DNA from: Winogradskyella helgolandensis | GTDB taxonomy: Bacteria; Bacteroidota; Bacteroidia; Flavobacteriales; Flavobacteriaceae | NCBI RefSeq assembly: GCF_013404085.1 | Contig: NZ_JABFHO010000001.1 | Coordinates: 4,167,501-4,231,500, forward strand | Length of the DNA stretch: 64,000 nt | Direction of reading: 5' to 3' | Shown here: positions 52,914 through 62,622 of the stretch, piece after piece | How positions within the stretch are numbered: the first letter of the stretch is position 1 | Layout: the number at the start of each line of letters is the position of its first letter | The notes under the pieces: model-generated | Seen by the model: only the letters and a program-made list of their open reading frames with translations | Database searches by the model: none | What the model was told of the DNA's origin: nothing | Made by a program: the position numbers and the translations under genes

Positions 52914-54266
52914 ATGGTATTAAAAAACGCTACAATATTAGTTATAGACGATGATGTTGATGTATTAACAGCATTGCGCTTGCTTTTAAAACCACTGGTT
53001 AAAGAGGTGGTTACCGAAAAGAATCCGAGTAATATTCTATCTCAAATTGAGAAGACTGCTTACGACATTATTGTTCTAGACATGAATTTTAATGGTTTAG
53101 TGAATACTGGTAATGAAGGTATTTTTTGGCTAAATAAAATTCGACAACAAAAACCTGAAACCTCAGTTATTTTAATGACCGCTTATGCCGATATTGATTT
53201 AGCGATACGCGGATTAAAAGAAGGAGCTTCCGACTTTTTAATGAAACCTTGGAAAAATGAAAAAATCGTAGAAACCATGACTACGATACTAAGTCAGAAG
53301 ACCTCTCAAAGCAGTACAAAGAACCAGCTTCAAAATAATTCTGTTGACATTATTGGTGATAGCGATGTGATGACTGATGTTTTTATGAAACTTAAAAAAG
53401 TGGCTCCAACAGATGCTAATGTTTTAATCCTTGGTGAAAATGGTACTGGAAAAGATTTAATTGCTCGTGCGCTTCATGATAACTCTAATAGAAAACACCA
53501 ACCGTTTGTAAAAGTAGATGTTGGTGCTTTAACAGAATCGCTATTTGAAAGTGAATTATTTGGGTATAAAAAAGGAGCTTTCACAGATGCTAGAGAAGAT
53601 AGAAAAGGCCGATTTGAAGCGGCTAATGGTGGCACTTTATTTTTAGATGAAATTGGAAATATTAGTTTAAGTCAGCAAGCCCGATTACTGACCGTCTTAC
53701 AAAACAGACAAGTGACTCCGTTGGGCTCTAATGAACCAATCCCTATTGATATTAGATTAATTTGCGCTACTAATATCAATCCTCAAATTTTAGCAGACGA
53801 AAAGAAATTTAGAAAAGATTTAATTTACAGAATAAATACCGTTGATATTATTGCTCCACCTCTTAGAGATCGTGGTACAGATATTACAGCATTAGCACAT
53901 CATTTTATAGCTTTATATGCTGAAAAATATAATAAAAGTCCGTTTTCTTTTGATTCCGGATTCATTTCAAAATTAAAAAAGCACGACTTCCCAGGTAATG
54001 TTAGGGAATTGCAATACGTTTTAGAGCGTGCTGTAATAATGACTGATGGTTCCGTTTTAAAACCTGAAGACTTAGTATTTTCATCGATAGAACGTTCATC
54101 GACCTCTACAAATATGAATACTCAGAGTTTAAACTTAGACGATTTAGAAAAGAACGCCATTTTAAATGTCCTTGAAAAGAATAAAGGTAATGTTTCAAAA
54201 TCAGCTAAAGATCTAGGGATTACAAGAGCTGCTTTATACAGAAGACTAGAAAAGTATGAACTATAG
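52914..54266 (+). CDS. NtrC family sigma-54-dependent response regulator
   Basis: 450 residues. Receiver domain (about 5-125) with acidic pair IDDDVD, phosphoacceptor Asp in IIVLDMNFN, Thr in LMTAYAD and Lys in LMKPWK; AAA+ domain (about 145-370) with Walker A GENGTGKD, the sigma-54 contact GAFTDAREDRKGRFEAA, Walker B TLFLDEIGN and the R-finger region; C-terminal Fis-type HTH ([28 protein letters not shown]). It activates sigma-54 promoters after phosphorylation by the adjacent kinase, with which it overlaps by 11 nt. Target promoters are probably 45483 and 52731. Confidence 0.95.
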   Translation: MVLKNATILVIDDDVDVLTALRLLLKPLVKEVVTEKNPSNILSQIEKTAYDIIVLDMNFNGLVNTGNEGIFWLNKIRQQKPETSVILMTAYADIDLAIRGLKEGASDFLMKPWKNEKIVETMTTILSQKTSQSSTKNQLQNNSVDIIGDSDVMTDVFMKLKKVAPTDANVLILGENGTGKDLIARALHDNSNRKHQPFVKVDVGALTESLFESELFGYKKGAFTDAREDRKGRFEAANGGTLFLDEIGNISLSQQARLLTVLQNRQVTPLGSNEPIPIDIRLICATNINPQILADEKKFRKDLIYRINTVDIIAPPLRDRGTDITALAHHFIALYAEKYNKSPFSFDSGFISKLKKHDFPGNVRELQYVLERAVIMTDGSVLKPEDLVFSSIERSSTSTNMNTQSLNLDDLEKNAILNVLEKNKGNVSKSAKDLGITRAALYRRLEKYEL

Positions 54267-55599
54267 AAGTTACATATTTTGGCTTTTTTTTAGAGTGCTT
54301 CTTTTAGTAGGTGCTATACTCGCATTAGTCTATTTCATTTACAACGATCACTCCACTTATATTGTTATTATTAGCATCGCGCTACTCTATTTACTCATAA
54401 ACACCTATACCTTTGTAAAACGTCGTTTTGTTGCTATAGATGATTTTTTTGAAGCTGTAAAATATCGTGATTTCTCACGTTGGTTTCCGGAAGATAGAGG
54501 CCCAAAAGACATCCGATTTTTATATACAGGTTTTAACGAAATTAATCGAACCATAAAGGAAATCAACTCACAAAACGAAGCACAATACGTCTACCTTCAG
54601 AAGATTTTAGAAATGGTAGATATTGGAATTATTGCTTATAATCTAGAATCCGGAGACGTCCTTTGGAGTAATGAACCTTTTGGAGACATTTTAGATGTCC
54701 CATCTTTTAAAAATATCCGCTTTGTTGAAAACAGAAAACCAGAACTCTTTAATACCGTTTTTGAAACCTATCATCGCGAACCGGATTCGATTTCTATTGC
54801 ACTTCAAAATGAAACTATAAAAATTTTAATTTCCGATACGGTATTTCAAGTAAAGGATGATGCATTTAAGTTGATTGTCATTCAGGATATTGATAATACC
54901 TTAAATAAAAATGAATCAGAATCTTGGAAGAAGCTTTTAAGTGTGATGACACACGAAATTATGAATTCTATAGCTCCAATTTCGTCCTTGGCAGATACAC
55001 TTCAACAAAACTTGCAATTAGCTATAGAACATCCTGAAGAAACGCGCCTTGAATTAGAGGATTTAAACGCTGGAGTTAAAACTATTAAAAACCGCAGTGA
55101 AGGCCTTTTAAAATTTGCGAAAACCTATAGAAGTTTGAGTAAAGTGACACACCTCAACCTACAACGTGTTAAAATTGAAGACTTATTTAGTAACATCCAG
55201 CTTTTAATGGAACCATCCATAAAAGCCAAAGCTATTGCCATTACATTCGAGGTTACCTCACCAAAATTAGAATTAGATATTGATGCACATCTTATAGAAC
55301 AAGTACTTATCAATCTTATTTTAAATGCTGTTGACGCTTGTAAAAGTAAAGACCATTCAGAAATTAAAGTATTAGCATCTCAAAACCCTAATAGAGATAT
55401 TGTTATAAAAGTCATTGATAATGGTTCTGGTATCCCAAAAGATATTTTAGAGAACATATTTGTGCCTTTCTTCACCAGTAAAACTACGGGAAGTGGCATT
55501 GGGCTTAGTCTTTGTAAGCAAATTATGTTGCTTCATAAAGGCAGAATCATCGTTAAAAGTGTGGAAAACGAAGGTTCTGTTTTTAGCTTGGTGTTCTAA
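54256..55599 (+). CDS. Membrane sensor histidine kinase
   Basis: 447 residues. Two N-terminal membrane helices (about 7-28 and 32-52) with almost no periplasmic loop, so it may sense the membrane or a partner protein such as the exporters. Then a HAMP-like linker, a PAS-like domain (about 115-215), the His box [22 protein letters not shown] (about 229-250), N box [15 protein letters not shown], and G boxes [37 protein letters not shown]. This is the NtrB-like group of kinases pairing with NtrC regulators. Start overlaps the regulator's end by 11 nt. Its 3' end overlaps the convergent dsbD-like gene by 4 nt. Confidence 0.95.
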   Translation: MNYRSYIFWLFFRVLLLVGAILALVYFIYNDHSTYIVIISIALLYLLINTYTFVKRRFVAIDDFFEAVKYRDFSRWFPEDRGPKDIRFLYTGFNEINRTIKEINSQNEAQYVYLQKILEMVDIGIIAYNLESGDVLWSNEPFGDILDVPSFKNIRFVENRKPELFNTVFETYHREPDSISIALQNETIKILISDTVFQVKDDAFKLIVIQDIDNTLNKNESESWKKLLSVMTHEIMNSIAPISSLADTLQQNLQLAIEHPEETRLELEDLNAGVKTIKNRSEGLLKFAKTYRSLSKVTHLNLQRVKIEDLFSNIQLLMEPSIKAKAIAITFEVTSPKLELDIDAHLIEQVLINLILNAVDACKSKDHSEIKVLASQNPNRDIVIKVIDNGSGIPKDILENIFVPFFTSKTTGSGIGLSLCKQIMLLHKGRIIVKSVENEGSVFSLVF

Positions 55600-58004
55600 T
55601 TCTTAAAATTCCCTATACCTTCTTTTAACCATGCCTCATATTCTTCAATATCTGGCGTATAAGCAACAGGCTCAATAAGGTTTTCTTCATTATGATCCAT
55701 CAACACATAATATGGCTGTGTATTCGTTTTATACGTTACCGTTTGGAATTCGCTCCACATCTGACCTTTGTTTCTTAGTTTTTTTCCTGGTCTTAATTTT
55801 GAATCTGGCGCTTCACCTTCAGGAAAATCTATTTGCTCATCGACATATAAAGAAATAAGCACAATGTCATTTTTAAGTTTAGATAACACTTGTGGATCAA
55901 CCCAAACATTTTGTTCCATTTTACGGCAATTCACACAAGCCCAACCTGTAAAATCTAACATCACAGGTTTCCCTACTTTTTTAGCATAAGCCAAACCGGT
56001 TTCATAATCATTAAATGCTAAAATATCATGCGGTGCTAATAAATGGGCGCCCTCAGGAATATCTGTTATACTTGCACCACCACCTTTAGAATTTCCAACT
56101 CCATACGGAGATTCAGAATAGTCTAACGGAGGCGGAAAGGCGCTAATAATTTTTAATGGCGCTCCCCAAAGTCCAGGAATCATATAAATCGTAAATGTTA
56201 AGGTCAGTAAACCAAATAATAAGCGTCCTACTGAAATATGCTTTAGTGGAGAATCGTGTGGTAATTGTATTTTTCCAAAAAGATATAAAGACAATGTTCC
56301 GAAAACAGCAATCCAAATGGCAATAAATACTTCGCGTTCTAAGAAGTGTAATTGTAATACTAAATCGGCTTGTGATAAGAATTTGAAAGCTAAAGCTAAT
56401 TCTAAAAATCCTAAAACGACTTTCACTGTGTTTAGCCATCCACCAGATTTTGGTAAAGAATTTAACCAACCCGGAAATGCTGCAAATAAAGCGAATGGCA
56501 AGGCGATTGCTGAAGAAAATCCTAGCATGCCAATAACTGGAGCGATGCCTCCTTCAGAAGCCGCTTCGACCAGAATAGTTCCTACTATTGGTCCTGTACA
56601 AGAAAACGATACAATAGCTAAAGCTAAAGCCATAAAAAAGATACCAACTAATCCGCCTCTATCGGCTTGTTTGTCTGCTTTATTTGCCCAAGAGTTCGGC
56701 AATACAATTTCAAAAGCTCCTAAAAATGAAATGGCAAAAACGACTAAGAGTAAAAAGAAAATAAGATTAAACCAAACATTTGTCGCTAATGCATTCAACG
56801 CATCTGCTCCGAAAATGGCTGTTATTATTGTTCCTAATAAAACATAGATGACAATAATTGATAATCCATATATTATAGCATTTCGGATGCCTTTCGCTTT
56901 AGATTGACTTTGTTTAATAAAGAAACTAACGGTCATTGGTATCATAGGAAACACGCATGGTGTTAATAAGGCGACAAATCCTGAAAAGAATGCTATAATA
57001 AAAATAGACCATAAACCTTTGCTAGAGTCATCATCACTTGAATCTGAATTTCCCGAAACATGTGAAGTCGCGGCAGTAGTCTTAGTTAAATCATATTCTA
57101 AATCGACATACGTTGGTGCTGTACATTGTGTATCATCACAAGACATAAAGCCAACTTCTGATTCTACTGAAGTAATTGTAGTATCTGAAACTTTAATTTT
57201 TTGTCTAAACCCTGTTTTATTTTTAAAGTATTTAATCTTCATATCGAAGACCTTATCCATACTTTCTTCTCCTTTTTCTTCAATTGTGTTACCAACTAGA
57301 GCAACACCTTCATTCAATGTGTATTCAAAACTTGTTGGAATTGGTCCACCGTCTTCAATATTTTGAGCATACAATTTCCATCCCTTATCTATGGTTGCAG
57401 TAGTTACTAAGATGAATTCTGTTTCGTTTATTTTTTCAACAGCAGTACTCCATTTAACAGGTTCGAGGATTTTAGTTGTGGCATCCATCAAATCTAAAGA
57501 TGGCAATCCGGCTGAATCTTTTTCAACCGTTTCTGTATCCTTCAAGTTAAATTTAAGATCAATATAATTTGGTGGTAAGCATTTTTCGTCATCACAGACC
57601 ATAAATTCCACTTCACCTTGAACTAATGATAACTCTTTGTTTAAAACTCTAATACGTTGAGTAAACTCCGCTTTGTTTTCAAAAAAAGTAATCCGCATTT
57701 GAAAAACAGGATCGTCAACCGTATGACCTACGTCTTCAGAGGTTTCGCCAACTAACTCAAAATTCTCATTTTCTGTAAACGAAAAACCAGTAGGAATTGG
57801 TCCATTATCTGGTACATTTTGAGAATATAAATGCCATCCAGAATCAATAGTCGCTATAGAAACTAAATCATATTCTGTATCTGAAATTTTTTCAACTTTA
57901 GTTTCCCATTTTACGGGATCAAAAACCTGTGAGAATAAATTGAATGAAAACGAAAATGCCAAAAGGCAAAGTAGAAGTACTTTTTTAAAGTTCATAAACG
58001 ACAT
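55596..58004 (-). CDS. DsbD-like protein-disulfide reductase with duplicated N-terminal domain
   Basis: About 802 residues from the ATG at 58004 (another ATG at 57995 is possible). Signal peptide, then two copies of the DsbD alpha-like domain ([19 protein letters not shown]... and [19 protein letters not shown]..., each ~130 residues, each ending with a CDDxxC pair: [11 protein letters not shown] and [11 protein letters not shown]), the eight-helix DsbD transmembrane domain with its conserved cysteines ([11 protein letters not shown] and FSCTGPIVG), and a C-terminal thioredoxin-like domain with ACVNC. It passes electrons from the cytoplasm to periplasmic thiols. The doubled alpha domain is longer than in enteric DsbD. 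Confidence 0.92.
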   Translation of the reverse strand: MSFMNFKKVLLLCLLAFSFSFNLFSQVFDPVKWETKVEKISDTEYDLVSIATIDSGWHLYSQNVPDNGPIPTGFSFTENENFELVGETSEDVGHTVDDPVFQMRITFFENKAEFTQRIRVLNKELSLVQGEVEFMVCDDEKCLPPNYIDLKFNLKDTETVEKDSAGLPSLDLMDATTKILEPVKWSTAVEKINETEFILVTTATIDKGWKLYAQNIEDGGPIPTSFEYTLNEGVALVGNTIEEKGEESMDKVFDMKIKYFKNKTGFRQKIKVSDTTITSVESEVGFMSCDDTQCTAPTYVDLEYDLTKTTAATSHVSGNSDSSDDDSSKGLWSIFIIAFFSGFVALLTPCVFPMIPMTVSFFIKQSQSKAKGIRNAIIYGLSIIVIYVLLGTIITAIFGADALNALATNVWFNLIFFLLLVVFAISFLGAFEIVLPNSWANKADKQADRGGLVGIFFMALALAIVSFSCTGPIVGTILVEAASEGGIAPVIGMLGFSSAIALPFALFAAFPGWLNSLPKSGGWLNTVKVVLGFLELALAFKFLSQADLVLQLHFLEREVFIAIWIAVFGTLSLYLFGKIQLPHDSPLKHISVGRLLFGLLTLTFTIYMIPGLWGAPLKIISAFPPPLDYSESPYGVGNSKGGGASITDIPEGAHLLAPHDILAFNDYETGLAYAKKVGKPVMLDFTGWACVNCRKMEQNVWVDPQVLSKLKNDIVLISLYVDEQIDFPEGEAPDSKLRPGKKLRNKGQMWSEFQTVTYKTNTQPYYVLMDHNEENLIEPVAYTPDIEEYEAWLKEGIGNFKN

Positions 58005-58100
58005 GTTAATTTGCAAATGTAACAGAAGTCTTTCTGTTCTCTGTTTACAGTCGTCTAATTTATAAAAATCTTAAGAATTCGAGAAGAGAATTAGGAGTAT

Positions 58101-58130
58101 AAAAAAACCGAACACTAAGTTCGGCTTTTT
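58101..58130 (-). terminator. Terminator after the rhodanese gene
   Basis: Minus strand AAAAAGCCGAAC - TTAGT - GTTCGGTTTTTTT: perfect GC-rich arms with a T tract, just after the rhodanese stop at 58134 and 97 nt before the dsbD-like start. Confidence 0.9.
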
Positions 58131-58133
58131 AGA

Positions 58134-58547
58134 TTATGATTTAACCTTAATATTAAGTTTGTCTGAGTGTTTCCATTTAGAAAGACCACCTTCTAAATCG
58201 TATATTTTCTCAAAGCCAGCATCTTCTAACTTCCTAGCGCATTTGGCGCTACTTCTTCCAGAATTACAATACAAAATAACAGGTTTATTTTTATCGAGTT
58301 TTAAAATATCCTCGTCAAAAGTTGGTGACTTAAAGTCTATATTTTGGGAATTTACGATATGCATTTCTTCATGCTCTTTCGGAGATCGAACGTCAATTAA
58401 TTGCACATCTTCTAGCTCTAAAATAGATTGCATTTCTGCTGCCGTCACTAGTTGCACTTCAGAATTATCCAACGTACTATTTAAGCAACTTGTTTGCAAG
58501 CTTAGCATTAGTAATAAACAACATATTCCGACTAGTTTTTTCATCAT
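58134..58547 (-). CDS. Rhodanese-domain lipoprotein
   Basis: 137 residues from the tandem ATG at 58547/58544. Lipoprotein-type signal MKKLVGICCLLLMLSLQTSC (Cys about 21). Rhodanese domain with VQLIDVRSPKEHEEMHI and the catalytic loop VILYCNSGRSSAKCARKL (Cys at about 94). It may move sulfane sulfur or reduce thiols in the periplasm. 13 nt after the cytoplasmic rhodanese gene in the same direction; next to the DsbD-like gene, fitting a sulfur/thiol cluster. Confidence 0.9.
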   Translation of the reverse strand: MMKKLVGICCLLLMLSLQTSCLNSTLDNSEVQLVTAAEMQSILELEDVQLIDVRSPKEHEEMHIVNSQNIDFKSPTFDEDILKLDKNKPVILYCNSGRSSAKCARKLEDAGFEKIYDLEGGLSKWKHSDKLNIKVKS

Positions 58548-58560
58548 TATAAGTATTGAA

Positions 58561-58878
58561 TTATTCAACATGAGCAACTTCACCTTGCCATTCATTGAAT
58601 CCACCTAAAAGGTTATAAGCATTTTTAATATCTAATTGATTCATAATAGCACAAGCTTGTCCGCTTCTATTACCTGATCTACAGTACACGTAAAAGTTTT
58701 TTGTTTTATCCAAATCTTCAACTTCATTAATAAAACCCTGTCCTTTAAATATATCTATATGAATTGCATTAGGAATTATTCCTTCGTCAACTTCATCTTG
58801 TGTTCTAACGTCTAAAACAATAGCATTCGTATCTGCTTCTAATTGTTTTGTCCATTCTTCTTGTGATAAATCAGCCAT
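58561..58878 (-). CDS. Single-domain rhodanese
   Basis: 105 residues, no signal peptide, so cytoplasmic. Rhodanese landmarks: IVLDVRTQDEVDEGIIPNAIHIDI and the active loop FYVYCRSGNRSGQACAIMNQL (Cys about 66). It transfers sulfane sulfur to acceptor thiols. The paired lipoprotein copy follows at 13 nt. Confidence 0.92.
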   Translation of the reverse strand: MADLSQEEWTKQLEADTNAIVLDVRTQDEVDEGIIPNAIHIDIFKGQGFINEVEDLDKTKNFYVYCRSGNRSGQACAIMNQLDIKNAYNLLGGFNEWQGEVAHVE

Positions 58879-59089
58879 TTCTTGTTCTTTATTTTTAGCA
58901 AAATTAACATTTCATTATGATATAGACGTAAAAAAAACCAAAGTGTTACATTTCGACATCATTTTTTTACATATTTCTATACGTGATATAATTTATTTTG
59001 TTGAAAATGCATTTTAAACTAGTGTTCTATTCAAAGCGTACTAATTATAATTTTAACAAAACATTAATTTCATGTTTCAAAAAAACCAA

Positions 59090-59106
59090 TACATTTGTAT
59101 ATACAA
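59090..59106 (+). promoter_or_regulatory. marR promoter with overlapping operator
   Basis: TACATTTG (59090-59097) fits TAnnTTTG. TTGTATATACAA (59095-59106) is a perfect 12 bp palindrome that overlaps it, 9 nt before the marR ATG at 59116. MarR proteins bind such palindromes, so autorepression is likely. The 237 bp gap upstream shows no other gene. Confidence 0.65.
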
Positions 59107-59115
59107 TTGTTGTAC

Positions 59116-59580
59116 ATGAAAGAATTAAACGACATCTTAAAAAATAAAGCAGATATGCCCTTATCACGTGCAACGGCTGTAAATATTTATTACACCGCGT
59201 CATGGATGAAAGAGGACTTTTTAGCTGCATTAAAACCATACGATTTATCTGTAGAACAATTTAATGTCCTTAGAATCCTTAGAGGTCAGAATGGAAATCC
59301 TATTAACTTACAAGATATACAAGAACGCATGATCAGTAAAATGAGCAACACAACGCGATTAGTAGATAAGTTGATTAAGAAACAATTTGTAAAACGTACG
59401 ATTTGCAAAAGCAATAGAAGAAAAGTTGAAATATTAATCACGGATCAAGGTTTACAAATATTAAAAACAATGGATCCTATTATTGATGCTACTGAAGAAA
59501 ACATGACCAAAAACTTAACTCAAGAAGAGTTGATACAATTAAACACCCTTTTAATAAAACTTAAAAACAAATCATTATGA
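59116..59580 (+). CDS. MarR family transcriptional regulator
   Basis: 154 residues from the ATG at 59116; an in-frame TTG upstream would start inside the operator. Winged HTH: NVLRILRGQNGNPINLQDIQERMISKMSNTTRLVDKLIKKQFVKR, with wing TICKSNRRKVEILITDQGLQIL. No Cys-based redox sensor is obvious (a single Cys in the wing region). It overlaps the yceI-like gene by 4 nt (ATGA at 59577), so it probably controls that gene through the palindrome at 59095. Confidence 0.92.
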   Translation: MKELNDILKNKADMPLSRATAVNIYYTASWMKEDFLAALKPYDLSVEQFNVLRILRGQNGNPINLQDIQERMISKMSNTTRLVDKLIKKQFVKRTICKSNRRKVEILITDQGLQILKTMDPIIDATEENMTKNLTQEELIQLNTLLIKLKNKSL

Positions 59581-60146
59581 AAAACAGAAATTCGAAACTT
59601 GCCATGCTATTCATTTTAGCATTATCATTTATGTCTTACACTACTTTAAAAGACAAAACCGTTAACATTGAAGAAAGTTCAGTCATCTGGAACGGCTACA
59701 AAGTTGGTGGCGAGCATACAGGTACAATAGCTTTAAAAAGTGGGACTTTAGCATTTGATGGAGCAAATTTAACAGGTGGAAATTTCACTATTGACATGAC
59801 TACTATTAACACAACAGATCTAAAAGGTGAATACAAAGGAAAATTAGATGGTCATTTAAAATCTGATGATTTCTTTGGAGTAGAAGAATTCCCTACAGCG
59901 ACTTTAAAAATTACATCGGTTACAGGTAAAGATGGAAACTTTAATGTAAAAGCTGATATTACTATTAAAGGTAAAACTGAAGCTATTTCTTTTCCAATGC
60001 TAATTAAAGATAATACAGCTACTGCAAATCTAAAGATTGATAGAACAAAGCATAACATCACATACAAATCACCTTCTTTATTAGAAACTTTAAAAGATAA
60101 AGCTATTTATGATGAATTTGATTTAAACGTAACACTTAAGTTTTAA
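59577..60146 (+). CDS. YceI family exported lipid-binding protein
   Basis: 189 residues. Signal peptide about 1-24. YceI lipocalin-like beta-barrel: SSVIWNGYKVGGEHTGTIALKSGTLAF, LTGGNFTIDMTTINTTDL, LDGHLKSDDFFGVEEFPTATLKITSV, and the C-terminal DEFDLNVTLKF. YceI proteins bind isoprenoid or fatty chains in the periplasm. Cotranslated with marR; a terminator follows at 60183. Confidence 0.93.
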   Translation: MKNRNSKLAMLFILALSFMSYTTLKDKTVNIEESSVIWNGYKVGGEHTGTIALKSGTLAFDGANLTGGNFTIDMTTINTTDLKGEYKGKLDGHLKSDDFFGVEEFPTATLKITSVTGKDGNFNVKADITIKGKTEAISFPMLIKDNTATANLKIDRTKHNITYKSPSLLETLKDKAIYDEFDLNVTLKF

Positions 60147-60182
60147 TCACTTAATAAATAGAACGCGTAATATTAAAATTTT

Positions 60183-60227
60183 GATTCCTGTTTTAGTATG
60201 AAAATACAATCACAGGAATCTTTTTTT
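60183..60227 (+). terminator. Terminator after yceI-like gene
   Basis: GATTCCTGT (60183-60191) / ACAGGAATC (60212-60220), with an inner GTAT/ATAC stem and seven T residues after it. Confidence 0.88.
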
Positions 60228-60236
60228 CCTAAAGTG

Positions 60237-60267
60237 TTTGAAATCCGAAATTTGATTTCTATATTTG
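60237..60267 (+). promoter_or_regulatory. trp operon promoter (Bacteroidota -33/-7)
   Basis: TTTG (60237-60240), 19 nt, TATATTTG (60260-60267): a full match to the Bacteroidota housekeeping promoter. Transcription would start about 60272-60275, only a few nt before the leader-peptide ATG at 60276. Confidence 0.75.
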
Positions 60268-60275
60268 ATGCTCAG

Positions 60276-60332
60276 ATGAAAATAAATACAAATCATACTT
60301 GGTGGTGGAATTTCTCAAACTTACGTTCGTGA
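60276..60332 (+). CDS. trpL: trp operon leader peptide with three consecutive Trp codons
   Basis: 18-residue frame MKINTNHTWWWNFSNLRS. Codons 9-11 (60300-60308) are TGG TGG TGG; Trp is otherwise rare. It is followed by a terminator at 60362-60393 and then trpE. When Trp-tRNA is scarce, a ribosome stalled on the Trp codons would leave TCGTGAA (60327-60333) free to pair with TTCACGA (60376-60382), opening the terminator; a ribosome reaching the TGA at 60330 would cover that segment. This is the classical attenuation design. The promoter spacing makes the peptide almost leaderless. Confidence 0.85.
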   Translation: MKINTNHTWWWNFSNLRS

Positions 60333-60361
60333 ACTAATCCTTGGTATGTAATACTTATATA

Positions 60362-60393
60362 AAAAAGGCTTGTCATTCACGACAAGCCTTTTT
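60362..60393 (+). terminator. trp attenuator terminator
   Basis: AAAAAGGCTTGTC (60362-60374), loop ATTCAC, GACAAGCCTTTTT (60381-60393): a 13 bp perfect stem with T tail, 80 nt before trpE. Its loop and first 3' bases can instead pair with 60327-60333. Confidence 0.9.
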
Positions 60394-60472
60394 CTATTTA
60401 ACATGGCTTCAGAAGCTATTATTTTGAAACGCGTCTCTGCTTAAAGAGATATCAAATTGAATTTGACATAAA

Positions 60473-61873
60473 ATGAAAACATTTAGTTTAAACACACATT
60501 ATAAAAAAATATTAGCAGACACGATTACTCCTGTGAGCATCTATCTAAAGATTAGAGATAAATTTCCAAATAGTATTCTCTTAGAAAGTAGTGATTACCA
60601 TGCTAACGACAATAATTTTTCTTATATCTGTTGTAATCCTATTGCTTCTATAAAAGTGGAAGGTGATACGATTTCGCAAACCTATCCTGATGGAAGCACT
60701 AAAAGTAATCTTGTTGAAACCGTAGGTGTTGTTGAAGAAATTCACAAATTCACACAGCGTTTTAAAGTCGATGCTAACGAAAACTTCAAATTTATAAATA
60801 ATGGTATTTTCGGTTATACAGCTTATGATGCTGTAAAGTATTTTGAAGATATTGACATTTCAAAAAAAGATAATTCGGTTACTATTCCTGAAATTTATTA
60901 TGCCGTTTACCAAAATATTATCGCTATCAATCATCAAAAAAATGAAGCTTATATTTTTGCACATTGCTTTCATAGCGACAATAACATTGACGACATTTTA
61001 CAATTAATTCAAACCAGGCAATATGCGTCTTACGATTTTAAACCAAAAGGAGATATTGAATCTAATCTTACCGATGAAGAATATAAAGAACATGTAGAAC
61101 TCGCAAAAAAACATTGTGGCAGAGGTGATGTATTTCAGTTGGTATTGTCTAAGCAATTTTCGCAAAAATTTAGTGGAGATGAATTTAATGTGTATCGTGC
61201 ATTAAGAAGTATAAACCCTTCCCCTTACCTCTTCTATTTTGATTATGGAAATTTTAAAATCTTTGGAAGCTCGCCAGAAGCACAATTGGTTGTAAGCGAA
61301 GGTAAAGCTGAAATTCATCCGATTGCTGGTACTTTTAAGCGAAGTGGAAACGACTTAAAAGACGCTCAATTAGCTGAAGAACTAATAAAAGATGATAAAG
61401 AAAACAGCGAGCATGTAATGTTAGTTGACTTGGCAAGAAACGACCTAAGCAGAAACGGAAGCAACGTTACTGTGGAGAATTACAGAGAAGTACAATTCTT
61501 CTCACATGTTATTCATTTGGTGAGTAAAGTTACAGGAACTATCCACGAAAATACAGACACCATGCAAGTGGTAGCAGACACATTTCCAGCCGGAACCTTA
61601 AGTGGTGCACCAAAACATAAAGCCATGCAATTAATAGAGAAATACGAAAAAACCAGCAGAGGTTATTATGGTGGAGCGATTGGCTTTATGGATTTTAATG
61701 GTAATTTTAACCATGCCATTATGATTAGGACTTTTTTAAGTCAGGACCATAAATTATTTTGGCAAGCAGGAGCAGGATTAGTTGCAAAATCAAATGCTGA
61801 AAGTGAATTACAAGAAGTTTATAATAAGCTTGGAGCATTGACGAAAGCCATTGAACAAGCTGAAGAGATTTAA
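60473..61873 (+). CDS. trpE: Anthranilate synthase component I
   Basis: 466 residues. N-terminal domain, then the chorismate-binding domain with GRGDVFQLVLSKQFSQKF, YLFYFDYGNFKIFGSSPEAQL, HPIAGTFKRSGNDLKD, VDLARNDLSRNG, FFSHVIHLVSKVTG, PAGTLSGAPKHKAMQLIEKYE and GGAIGFMDFNGNFNHAIMIRT. All are anthranilate-synthase landmarks; FPAGTLSGAPK distinguishes it from isochorismate synthases. It makes anthranilate from chorismate with TrpG. First structural gene of the trp operon, behind the attenuator. Confidence 0.97.
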   Translation: MKTFSLNTHYKKILADTITPVSIYLKIRDKFPNSILLESSDYHANDNNFSYICCNPIASIKVEGDTISQTYPDGSTKSNLVETVGVVEEIHKFTQRFKVDANENFKFINNGIFGYTAYDAVKYFEDIDISKKDNSVTIPEIYYAVYQNIIAINHQKNEAYIFAHCFHSDNNIDDILQLIQTRQYASYDFKPKGDIESNLTDEEYKEHVELAKKHCGRGDVFQLVLSKQFSQKFSGDEFNVYRALRSINPSPYLFYFDYGNFKIFGSSPEAQLVVSEGKAEIHPIAGTFKRSGNDLKDAQLAEELIKDDKENSEHVMLVDLARNDLSRNGSNVTVENYREVQFFSHVIHLVSKVTGTIHENTDTMQVVADTFPAGTLSGAPKHKAMQLIEKYEKTSRGYYGGAIGFMDFNGNFNHAIMIRTFLSQDHKLFWQAGAGLVAKSNAESELQEVYNKLGALTKAIEQAEEI

Positions 61874-61913
61874 AATATAATTAAAAAGATACCTGCTTTC
61901 GCAGGCATTTAAG

Positions 61914-62486
61914 ATGAAAAAAATATTAGTCATAGATAATTACGACAGTTTCACATACAATTTAGTTCATTACTTAGAGGATTTAGATTGTGAAGTCACC
62001 GTAAAACGAAACGATAAACTAACCCTAGAAGACGTCGAAGCTTTTAATAAAATCGTCTTATCTCCAGGCCCAGGGATTCCGGATGAAGCAGGTTTATTAA
62101 AACAGATTATAGCAACTTATGCACCAACCAAAAGTATCTTAGGAGTTTGTTTAGGGCAACAAGCTATCGGTGAAGTTTTTGGTGGTTCATTAGAAAATTT
62201 AGATAATGTGTATCATGGTGTGGCAACAAACATTACACTTTCAGTTGATGATGAATCTCTTTTTACAGGTTTAGGCAAAACATTTGAAGTGGGCAGATAT
62301 CATTCTTGGGTGGTTAATACCAATTTACCAGATTGTTTAGAAGCCACGTCTTTTGATGAAAACGGACAAATAATGTCTTTAAGACACAAGATATACGATG
62401 TAAAAGGTGTTCAATATCATCCTGAATCTGTGTTGACACCAAATGGAAAACAGATTTTAGAAAATTGGGTAAACAGTGAGAAGTGA
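61914..62486 (+). CDS. trpG: Anthranilate synthase component II (glutamine amidotransferase)
   Basis: 190 residues. Class I amidotransferase: [28 protein letters not shown], nucleophile Cys in [17 protein letters not shown] (about residue 81), RYHSW and the catalytic His/Glu in [14 protein letters not shown]. It supplies ammonia to TrpE. 40 nt after trpE. The last codons (NSEK, stop) are already made of the 7 bp tandem repeat that follows, so unit losses cannot change the frame before the stop but the C-terminus is formed by repeat DNA. Confidence 0.97.
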   Translation: MKKILVIDNYDSFTYNLVHYLEDLDCEVTVKRNDKLTLEDVEAFNKIVLSPGPGIPDEAGLLKQIIATYAPTKSILGVCLGQQAIGEVFGGSLENLDNVYHGVATNITLSVDDESLFTGLGKTFEVGRYHSWVVNTNLPDCLEATSFDENGQIMSLRHKIYDVKGVQYHPESVLTPNGKQILENWVNSEK

Positions 62487-62622
62487 GAAGTGAGAAGTGA
62501 GAAGTGAGAAGTGAGAAGTGAGAAGTGAGAAGTGAGAAGTGAGAAGTGAGAAGTGAGAAGTGAGAAGTGAGAAGTGAGAAGTGAGAAGTGAGAAGTGAGA
62601 AGTGAGAAGTGAGAAGTGAGAA
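62476..62622 (+). repeat. Tandem 7 bp repeat (GTGAGAA) x21
   Basis: Twenty-one perfect copies, 147 bp, beginning inside the last codons of trpG. The remaining 62623-63000 between trpG and trpD holds no recognisable gene or terminator. Copy number is likely variable between strains. Confidence 0.95.

Noticed and set aside
56143..57366. Frames within the dsbD-like gene on other frames
   Set aside because: Shadows of the long reductase gene; low-complexity composition and no start context.
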